Source: Roseivivax halodurans JCM 10272
GTDB taxonomy: Bacteria; Pseudomonadota; Alphaproteobacteria; Rhodobacterales; Rhodobacteraceae
DNA: 64,000 nucleotides
Reading direction: 5' to 3'
Assembly (NCBI RefSeq): GCF_000521785.1
Contig: NZ_JALZ01000007.1
Coordinates: 1-64,000 of the forward strand
Below are positions 10,101-16,553 of this stretch, in pieces. Below the pieces are notes generated by a model. The model searched no databases, was not told the origin of the DNA, and saw only the letters and a list, made by a program, of their open reading frames with translations. The position numbers were made by a program, and so were the translations under genes. How positions within the stretch are numbered: position 1 is the first letter of the stretch; every line of letters starts with the position of its first letter.

Positions 10101-11396
10101 TCACTCCGCCGCGACGAGGCCCGCCCGCGCCCGGATGGCGCCTGCCACGTCCCATGCGCTGGCGAGGCCGTCCTCGTGAAAGCCGTTCTTCATCCATGCG
10201 CCGCAATACCACGTATTGCGGGTACCGTTATGGGCGCGCATCGCCTCCTGCGCCTCCAGAGCTCCCAGATCGTAGACCGGATGCCGCAGCTCGGCCTCGT
10301 CGAAGATCAGCTCTTCGCGGATCTCCCGGGTGGAATTGAGGGTCACGAAGAGCGGATCGTCCATCGGGATCGGCTGCAGCGAATTCATCCAGTAGGTCAG
10401 GTCTATCGTGTTGAGCGCGCGCACCTTGTCCTCGGTGTAGTTCCAGGAGGACCAGACGCTGCGCCGCTTGGGCATGATCCGGTCGTCGGAATGCAGCACC
10501 ATCCGGTTCGGCTGGTAGGCCACGGCGCCGAGGATTCGCCGCTCCGCCCCGCTCGGATCCTCGAGCATCTTCAGGCTGTCGTCGGAATGGGTGGCGAAGA
10601 TCACGTCGTCGAAGAGCTCCCACGCCCCGCCCCGGGCGCGCACTTCCGCGCCGCGCAGCCCGCGGCGCACGCCCGCTACCGGGGCGCCGCTGCGGATCTC
10701 GACGCCCTGGTGCACCAGAGCCGTCTCAAGCCGCGCAACGTATTCCCGGCTTCCGCCCTCCACCGTGTACCATTGGTGCTGGCCGGTATGGTGCAGAAGA
10801 GCGTGGTTCTCGAAGAAGCGGATCAGCGCGTGGGCCGGGAAGTCGAGGATCTTCTCCGTCGGTGTGGACCAGATCGCCCCCGAGAGCGGCAGCAGGTAGT
10901 AGTCGCGGAACCAGGGCCCGGTTCCGAGCTTCTCGAGGAAATCGCCGAGGCTCTGCGTCGTGTCCGTCGCCGCATCGAGCGCGCGCGCATTGAAGCGGAA
11001 GATGTCCCGCAGCATGCGCAGGAAGCGCGGATTGACCGCATTCTTCGGCTGCGCAAAGACCGCCCGCGGGCCGGCCAGCCCGTATTCCAGCGCTCCGCCG
11101 CGCAGGCTCGCCCCGAAACTCATGCTCGATTTCGCGACGGGCACGTCCAGGCGGTCGAAGAGATCGGCGAGAAGCGGGTAATTGGCGTAGTTGAACACGA
11201 TGAAGCCGGTGTCGACCGGCTGATCGCCGCGCTTGCCCGCCAGCTTCGTCCGCGCGTGCCCCCCGAGCCGCGGCTCGGCCTCGAACAGTGTCACGTGGTG
11301 CTCGTCGGACAGGTAGTAGGACGCGCCCAGCCCCGAGATGCCGCCTCCGATCACTGCGATCTTGCGCGGGGCTGCGGACAGGCGTTCGAATGGCAT
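10101..11396 (-). CDS. FAD-dependent amine-oxidase family protein, sigma-E/ChrR regulon
   Basis: A 431-residue flavoprotein with the dinucleotide-binding motif VIGGGISGLGASYYL near the N-terminus and the FEAEPRLGGHA second motif. This branch acts on lipid-like substrates rather than amines. The R. sphaeroides equivalent (RSP_1091, from memory) is a sigma-E target implicated in furan fatty-acid formation. The ATG at 11396 is chosen because the FAD motif begins 14 residues later; nearly 200 further codons of open frame upstream overlap rpoE antisense and are not coding. First gene of the minus-strand operon, divergent from rpoE-chrR. Confidence 0.88.
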   Translation of the reverse strand: MPFERLSAAPRKIAVIGGGISGLGASYYLSDEHHVTLFEAEPRLGGHARTKLAGKRGDQPVDTGFIVFNYANYPLLADLFDRLDVPVAKSSMSFGASLRGGALEYGLAGPRAVFAQPKNAVNPRFLRMLRDIFRFNARALDAATDTTQSLGDFLEKLGTGPWFRDYYLLPLSGAIWSTPTEKILDFPAHALIRFFENHALLHHTGQHQWYTVEGGSREYVARLETALVHQGVEIRSGAPVAGVRRGLRGAEVRARGGAWELFDDVIFATHSDDSLKMLEDPSGAERRILGAVAYQPNRMVLHSDDRIMPKRRSVWSSWNYTEDKVRALNTIDLTYWMNSLQPIPMDDPLFVTLNSTREIREELIFDEAELRHPVYDLGALEAQEAMRAHNGTRNTWYCGAWMKNGFHEDGLASAWDVAGAIRARAGLVAAE

Positions 11397-11428
11397 GTAC
11401 TCGGTACTCCGGAATGCGGGTCTCGGGA

Positions 11429-11458
11429 CTGTTACGGAACCCGCGGACAGGCGGATGA
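11429..11458 (-). promoter_or_regulatory. Possible sigma-E promoter of the amine oxidase operon
   Basis: On the minus strand TCATCC (11458-11453), 18 bp, then TAACAG (11434-11429). The Rhodobacter sigma-E pattern is TGATCC-N16-18-TAAG(T/A). Each box has a mismatch, so this is only a candidate, but the spacing and the position 33 bp before the amine oxidase ATG fit the known biology of the locus. Confidence 0.4.
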
Positions 11459-11482
11459 CTTTGAGATCCATAGACCCAAAAG

Positions 11483-11512
11483 TGATCCAGCGTAGAGGCC
11501 CCTTCGTATGCC
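11483..11512 (+). promoter_or_regulatory. Sigma-E type promoter of rpoE-chrR
   Basis: TGATCC (11483-11488), 18 bp, TATGCC (11507-11512). The -35 box is a perfect match to the RpoE/ChrR-group consensus TGATCC; the -10 is weaker. It gives rpoE positive autoregulation, as known for Rhodobacter, and places the transcript start near 11520. The rpoE start codon must therefore lie downstream of that point. Confidence 0.65.
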
Positions 11513-11630
11513 GGACATGTTGCGCAATGCCCAACGCGTCGAGGATTTTGAACCCGGGGCTCCGATCCCGGTCGAATTGCCGCACCCGCCGCGGCACGAG
11601 CCGGCGGCCAGATCCGTGCACGATGCCGGG

Positions 11631-12179
11631 ATGACAGCCGCGAAAGGCCTTCCCGACCCGTGGACGGGCAGATTGCACGATATCCGGGAGAACCGGAGCG
11701 AGGCGGCCTTCGTCGCCGTGTTCGAACATTTCGCGCCGCGGGTGAAGGCCTTCCTGATGAAGTCCGGATCCGATGCGGCGCTCGCAGAGGAAATCGTGCA
11801 GGACGTGATGACGACGGTCTGGCGCAAATCGCATCTCTTCGATCCCGCGCGCGCCAGCGTCGCGACGTGGATCTTCACCATCGCGCGCAACCGGCGGATC
11901 GACACGATCCGCAGGACAAGGCGCCCGGAACCCGAGGATCTGCCCTGGGGCCCCGATCACGAACCCGACGCGACCGATATCCTCGGTCTTCAACAGGACA
12001 GCGCGAAACTGGTCGATGCGCTGAAGACGTTACCCGAAAAACAGAGGCTGCTGATCGAGAAGGCGTATTTCGGTGATCTCAGCCATCGGGAGATCGCCGC
12101 GGAAACCGGGCTTCCGCTCGGCACCATCAAGTCCCGCATCCGGCTGGCGCTGGACCGCCTGCGCCATGCCATGACGTGA
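11631..12179 (+). CDS. rpoE: RNA polymerase sigma factor RpoE (singlet-oxygen responsive ECF sigma)
   Basis: An ECF sigma factor of 182 residues. Region 2 is clear (AFVAVFEHFAPRVKAFLM, then EEIVQDVMTTVW and WIFTIARNRRID), as is region 4 (LSHREIAAETGLPLGTIKSRI). It directs the response to singlet oxygen and organic peroxides in phototrophic relatives, held inactive by ChrR. The ATG at 11631 is chosen because the predicted promoter lies at 11483-11512 and earlier ATGs would fall on or before the transcript start; the length then matches the family. The ribosome-binding site there is weak, so the start is less certain than the identity. chrR follows at once. Confidence 0.92.
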   Translation: MTAAKGLPDPWTGRLHDIRENRSEAAFVAVFEHFAPRVKAFLMKSGSDAALAEEIVQDVMTTVWRKSHLFDPARASVATWIFTIARNRRIDTIRRTRRPEPEDLPWGPDHEPDATDILGLQQDSAKLVDALKTLPEKQRLLIEKAYFGDLSHREIAAETGLPLGTIKSRIRLALDRLRHAMT

Positions 12180-12193
12180 ACGGAACTCCAGTC

Positions 12194-12835
12194 ATGATCG
12201 AGCATCACCTCACCGACGACCTTCTGATGGCCTATTCCGCAGGCACCCTGCCCGAAGCGTTCGACCTTGCCGTGGCGACGCATCTGTCGCTCTGCGACAC
12301 CTGCCGCGCCGCGGCCGAGAGCTACGACGCGGTCGGCGGCGCGCTCATCGCGGATGGCCCGGGCGCCGAGGTCTCGGACGACTGCCTCGAGGCGACGCTG
12401 GCCCGGATCCGCGGCGAGGCGCCCGAAGCCGCGCCGCGTCCGATAGATGCCAGCGGCGTGCTTCCCGCTCCGCTTGCGGCCTATGTGGGCGGCTCGCTCG
12501 ACAAGGTCGCCTGGCGCCCCGTCGGCATGGGCGTGAAGCAGGCAATTCTCGAGACCGGCGAGGGTGCAACGGCACGGCTTCTCTTCATTCCGGCAGGAAC
12601 CGCCATGCCCGACCACACCCATCGCGGAACCGAGATCACCATCGTTCTGCAGGGCGCCTTTGCCGACGAGGGCGGGACCTTCGCGCGGGGTGACGTCGAG
12701 ATCGCGACCGACGCGGATCACCACATGCCGGTCGCCGACATCTCGGAGGATTGCATCTGCCTCGCGGTGACCGATGCCCCGCTGCGGTTCAGGGGAATTC
12801 TTCCGCGGCTCGCGCAGCCTTTCCTCAAAATCTGA
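12194..12835 (+). CDS. chrR: Zinc-dependent anti-sigma factor ChrR
   Basis: A 213-residue cytoplasmic anti-sigma factor that sequesters RpoE and releases it on singlet oxygen. The N-terminal anti-sigma domain carries the zinc ligands His5, His30, Cys34 and Cys37 (HxxxCxxC). The C-terminal cupin-like domain has a HTHRGTE metal motif plus a further His in the DHHMPV segment. These match the two-domain ChrR architecture residue for residue with a one-position shift. ATG 12194 gives the family's usual N-terminus (MIEHHLTDDLL); an in-frame GTG at 12176 overlapping the rpoE stop is the alternative. Confidence 0.95.
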   Translation: MIEHHLTDDLLMAYSAGTLPEAFDLAVATHLSLCDTCRAAAESYDAVGGALIADGPGAEVSDDCLEATLARIRGEAPEAAPRPIDASGVLPAPLAAYVGGSLDKVAWRPVGMGVKQAILETGEGATARLLFIPAGTAMPDHTHRGTEITIVLQGAFADEGGTFARGDVEIATDADHHMPVADISEDCICLAVTDAPLRFRGILPRLAQPFLKI

Positions 12836-13093
12836 GCGGCCGGGCCTCATTTAGCGCACGACATATGTAAATGACGCTGAATTAATCGCCTCATACGTGC
12901 GCTCTTGCGCGGGCGAAGGCGTCTATTTTTCAATTAGATGCGGCCCGAAGCAAACGTTAACACCCGGATAATGCAGAAAATTAGCCGCGTTAATCCAAGC
13001 TTACACGCTGCTCTGCAGCGTGACTCACAGCCTCCTCGCCATTACAACTTTCAGTTGGGACAGAGGGGTCGAATCATTTAGAGGGAGGCCGTT
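12836..13093. other. Intergenic stretch between chrR and the antitoxin-like gene
   Basis: About 258 bp, more AT-rich than its surroundings, with no open frame of note. It contains one perfect 8-bp hairpin (13004-13022, CACGCTGC / GCAGCGTG with a 3-nt loop) that lacks a T run. A promoter for the downstream small gene is expected here, but no box pair is good enough to call. Confidence 0.5.
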
Positions 13094-13303
13094 TTGCACG
13101 AGAGCAGCACGGAAAGCCGTCGGAAGCTGATCGAACTTCTCGAAGCGAAGGTGGGTCGGGAGCGCGCGCGCGAATTCCTTCACACCCCAAATCCGATCCT
13201 CGGCTGGCAGAAGCCTGCCGAGATCCTCGACGCAGACCATCTCGGCCTTATGCGCATGACTGTGCTCGTCACGAGCATGGGACGGGAGAGCGTCGCCGCC
13301 TGA
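13094..13303 (+). CDS. Orphan MbcA/ParS/Xre-type antitoxin C-terminal domain protein
   Basis: 69 residues. The stretch REFLHTPNPILGWQKPAEIL followed by a Gly-Leu helix resembles the toxin-binding C-terminal domain (DUF2384) of MbcA/Xre antitoxins that pair with RES-domain toxins. There is no helix-turn-helix in front of it and no RES toxin next to it. The start is a TTG at 13094 supported by GGGAGG 6 bp upstream. It could be a stand-alone regulator or a relic. The family call is from the motif only. Confidence 0.65.
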   Translation: MHESSTESRRKLIELLEAKVGRERAREFLHTPNPILGWQKPAEILDADHLGLMRMTVLVTSMGRESVAA

Positions 13304-13326
13304 TCCGAACGTCCAGGTCTTTGGAG

Positions 13327-13355
13327 AAAAAAAGGCGGCGCAATCGCGCCGCCTT
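13327..13355 (-). terminator. Terminator of the pdh operon (convergent)
   Basis: A perfect 10-bp stem AAGGCGGCGC / GCGCCGCCTT with a 4-nt loop. On the minus strand it is followed by a run of seven T, making a strong intrinsic terminator 25 bp past the lpd stop. On the plus strand the T tract is poor, so it serves the small upstream gene less well. Confidence 0.9.
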
Positions 13356-13379
13356 AGTCGTTTCAGGGGGGGGCTGAGG

Positions 13380-15173
13380 TCAGCCCTTTTTCTTCTTCGG
13401 CGGCATCAGGTCGGTGATCGTGCCCTCGAACATCTCGGCAGCGAAGTTCACCGTCTCCGACAGCGTCGGGTGCGGGTGGATCGTGTGGCCGAGGTCGATC
13501 GCATCGGCCCCCATCTCGATCGCGAGCGCGGCCTCCGAGATGAGATCGCCCGCCGCGGTGCCGACGATCGCCGCGCCGATCACGCGCTGATCCTCCGGGT
13601 CGAAGAGCAGCTTGGTCATACCCTCGGAGCGCCCGTTGGACAGCGACCGGCCCGATGCGGCCCAGGGGAAGACGCCCTTCTCGACCTTGATGCCCTTTTC
13701 CTTGGCCTGGGTCTCGGTCAGGCCGCACCACGCCACTTCGGGGTCGGTATAGGCGACGGACGGGATCACGCGCGCATCGAAGGCGCGGTTCTCGCCCGCC
13801 GCGACCTCGGCCGCGACCTTGCCCTCGTGCACCGCCTTGTGCGCCAGCATCGGCTGGCCGACCACGTCGCCGATGGCAAAGATGTGGCTCTGTCCCGTGC
13901 GCTGGAATTCGTCGACCGCGATGAAGCCGCGCTCGTCCACGGCTACGCCTGCGTTCTCGGCGTCGATCAGCTTGCCGTTGGGCTTGCGGCCGACAGCGAC
14001 CAGCACCTTGTCGAACGTGTCGGTGAAGCTCTCGCCCTTCTCGTCCTCGAAGGTGACCTTGAGGCCCTTCTTCTGCGCCTCCATCCCCGTGACCTTGGTC
14101 TTGAGGAAGATGTTCTCGTAACGGCCCTTGATGCGCTGCATCAGCGGCTTCACGAGGTCCTTGTCGGCGCCTGGGATGATCTGATCCATCAGTTCCACGA
14201 CCGTGATCTTCGATCCGAGCGCGTCGTAGACGCAGGCCATCTCGAGCCCGATAATCCCGCCGCCGAGCACGAGCATCCGTTTGGGGATGTCCTCGAGTTC
14301 GAGCGCGCCGGTGGAATCCACCACCCGCGGGTCGTCATGCGGGATGAACGGCAGCTCGACAGGTTCCGACCCGGCGGCGATGATGCACTGGTCGAAGCTG
14401 ACCTTGGTCGTGCCTTCATCTCCCTCGACCGCGATCATGTTCGGCCCGGTGAACTTGCCGAGGCCGCGCACGACCTCTACTTTCCGCTGCTTGGCGAGCC
14501 CGTCGAGTCCGCCCGTGAGCTTGCCGACGACGCCGTCCTTGAACTCGCGCAGCTCCTTGAGGTCGATCTTCGGCTTTCCGAAGCTCACCCCGTGGCTGCC
14601 CATCTCCTCGGCCTCGGTGATGACCTTGGATACGTGCAGCAGCGCCTTCGACGGAATGCAGCCGACATTGAGGCAGACGCCCCCGAGCGAGGGGTAGCGT
14701 TCGATCAGCACCACCTTCTTGCCGAGGTCGGCCGCCCGGAACGCCGCCGAATAGCCGCCGGGGCCGGAACCGAGCACGACGACCTCGCCGTGCACGTCCC
14801 CCTTACCCTGATCGCCACCCGCGGGCTGCACGCTCTTGGGGGCGTCCTGCTTCTGATCGGAGCCGCGGTCGCCGTAGCCACCGCCCTGCTCGCCGCCCTG
14901 ACCTTTCGGCTCATCGGCCTTCTCGTCTTCGGCGCCCGCGTCGTCCGCGGCCTCGAGGGTGATGATCACGTCCCCCTCGGAGACCTTGTCGCCTTCCTTG
15001 ACCTTGATCTCGGTGACCTTGCCCGCATGGCTCGACGGAACCTCCATCGTCGCCTTGTCGGACTCGAGCTCGATCAGGGGATCTTCCTTCTCGACCGTGT
15101 CGCCGACGCTCACCAGGACGGTGATCACCGGAACACCCGAGAAATCGCCTATGTCGGGTACCTTGATATCCAT
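13380..15173 (-). CDS. lpdA: Dihydrolipoyl dehydrogenase (PDH E3) with N-terminal lipoyl domain
   Basis: E3 of the pyruvate dehydrogenase complex; reoxidises dihydrolipoamide with NAD+. The 597 residues comprise a lipoyl domain (about 1-80, lysine in ESDKATMEVP), a Gly/Gln/Asp-rich flexible linker (about 80-125), then the FAD/NAD disulfide oxidoreductase core with GSGPGGYSAAFRA, the redox pair CLNVGC, a second GGGIIGLE motif and the C-terminal base HPHPTLSE. A lipoyl domain on E3 is absent in E. coli but known in some other bacteria. Last gene of aceE-aceF-lpd, followed by a strong terminator. Confidence 0.96.
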   Translation of the reverse strand: MDIKVPDIGDFSGVPVITVLVSVGDTVEKEDPLIELESDKATMEVPSSHAGKVTEIKVKEGDKVSEGDVIITLEAADDAGAEDEKADEPKGQGGEQGGGYGDRGSDQKQDAPKSVQPAGGDQGKGDVHGEVVVLGSGPGGYSAAFRAADLGKKVVLIERYPSLGGVCLNVGCIPSKALLHVSKVITEAEEMGSHGVSFGKPKIDLKELREFKDGVVGKLTGGLDGLAKQRKVEVVRGLGKFTGPNMIAVEGDEGTTKVSFDQCIIAAGSEPVELPFIPHDDPRVVDSTGALELEDIPKRMLVLGGGIIGLEMACVYDALGSKITVVELMDQIIPGADKDLVKPLMQRIKGRYENIFLKTKVTGMEAQKKGLKVTFEDEKGESFTDTFDKVLVAVGRKPNGKLIDAENAGVAVDERGFIAVDEFQRTGQSHIFAIGDVVGQPMLAHKAVHEGKVAAEVAAGENRAFDARVIPSVAYTDPEVAWCGLTETQAKEKGIKVEKGVFPWAASGRSLSNGRSEGMTKLLFDPEDQRVIGAAIVGTAAGDLISEAALAIEMGADAIDLGHTIHPHPTLSETVNFAAEMFEGTITDLMPPKKKKG

Positions 15174-15184
15174 CTCGGGCCCCC

Positions 15185-16528
15185 TCAGAGCATCAGCCGG
15201 CGCGGATCGGCCAGCAGGTATTTCAGATGCGCGCAGAACCGCGCGGCGAGCGCGCCGTCGATGGCGCGGTGGTCGTAGCTGAGCGACATCGGCAGCATGT
15301 TGCGCGGCACGAACTGCTCACCGTCCCAGACCGGCGCCATCTTGGAGCGCGTGAGGCCGAGGATCGCCACTTCGGGCGCGTTGACGATCGGCGTGAACGA
15401 GGTACCCCCGATCCCTCCGAGAGAGGAGATCGTGAAGGACGCGCCCTTCATGTCGTCGCCCTTGAGCTTGCCGTCGCGCGCGGCCTTGGAGAGGTCGCCG
15501 AGCTCCTGCGAGATCTCCACGATCCCCTTGCGGTCGGCGTTCTTGATCACCGGCACCATCAGCCCGTTCGGCGTGTCCGCCGCGAAGCCGATGTTGTAGT
15601 AGTGCTTGCGGATCAGCTTGTCGCCGTCGGGATGGATCGAGGAATTGACCTCCCAGTGCTTCTTGAGCGTCGCGACGCTGGCCTTGACGATGAAGGACAG
15701 GAGCGTGACGCGATAGCCCTCCTCCTTGGCCTGCGTGTCGAGTTCCTTGCGGTACTTGTCGAGGTCGGTGATGTCCGCCTCTTCGTTGTGGGTGACATGC
15801 GGGATGTTCAGCCACGAGCGGTGCAGCGCGGGGCCCGAGATCTTCTTGATCCGGGACATCTCAACATCCTCGACCTCGCCGAACTTGGAGAAGTCCTGAG
15901 GCGGGATCGGCGGGATACCCATGCCGCCCTGCCCCGCCTGACCGCCAGCCGGCGCCGGAGCCGCCTGACCTTTCAGCGCCTTCTCGACGTCCTCGCGCAG
16001 GATGCGGCCCTTGCGGCCCGACCCGTTCACCGTGCCGAGGTCGATGCCGACCCGGCGCGCAAAGGCGCGCACGGAGGGAGAGGCATGTACCTTGGAGAAG
16101 CCCTGATCGGTCACGGCGCCCGCGGCACCGCCGGGACGGGGCTGCGAGGAGCGCTCCTCGCCGCCCGAGGCCGCCGCCGGCTGCTGCGATGCGCCGCCAC
16201 CCGAGGAGCCGGCCTCATCCGATTTCTCGGCTTTCGGCTCTTCCTCGACCTTTTCCTCTTTGGGCTGATCTTTGCCCTCGTCGGCCCCCGCGCCGTCCTC
16301 TTCGATGATCAGGATGACCGTGCCTTCGGACACGCTGTCGCCCTCGCCGACCTTGATCTCCTTGACGGTGCCGGCATGGGAGGACGGCACCTCCATCGTC
16401 GCCTTGTCGCTCTCGAGCTCGATCAGCGGGTCTTCTTCGGCAATCGTGTCACCCACGCTCACCAGCACGGAGATCACAGGCACATCGGTGAAATCGCCGA
16501 TATCGGGCACTTTTACTTCGGTCGTCAT
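15185..16528 (-). CDS. aceF: Dihydrolipoamide acetyltransferase (PDH E2)
   Basis: The core E2 of pyruvate dehydrogenase, transferring acetyl groups from lipoamide to CoA. In order over 447 residues: one lipoyl domain (1-80, ESDKATMEVP), an acidic/Gly/Ser/Gln linker, an E1/E3-binding domain (HASPSVRAFARRVGIDL, about 145-180), a second linker, and the catalytic domain with YDHRAIDG near the C-terminus. It has one lipoyl domain where E. coli has three. The lipoyl domain is nearly identical to that of the neighbouring E3. It lies 11 bp from lpd and 25 bp from aceE, so one transcript is expected. Confidence 0.97.
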   Translation of the reverse strand: MTTEVKVPDIGDFTDVPVISVLVSVGDTIAEEDPLIELESDKATMEVPSSHAGTVKEIKVGEGDSVSEGTVILIIEEDGAGADEGKDQPKEEKVEEEPKAEKSDEAGSSGGGASQQPAAASGGEERSSQPRPGGAAGAVTDQGFSKVHASPSVRAFARRVGIDLGTVNGSGRKGRILREDVEKALKGQAAPAPAGGQAGQGGMGIPPIPPQDFSKFGEVEDVEMSRIKKISGPALHRSWLNIPHVTHNEEADITDLDKYRKELDTQAKEEGYRVTLLSFIVKASVATLKKHWEVNSSIHPDGDKLIRKHYYNIGFAADTPNGLMVPVIKNADRKGIVEISQELGDLSKAARDGKLKGDDMKGASFTISSLGGIGGTSFTPIVNAPEVAILGLTRSKMAPVWDGEQFVPRNMLPMSLSYDHRAIDGALAARFCAHLKYLLADPRRLML

Positions 16529-16553
16529 TCTCTCTCGCTCCCTCGTCCGGCGC

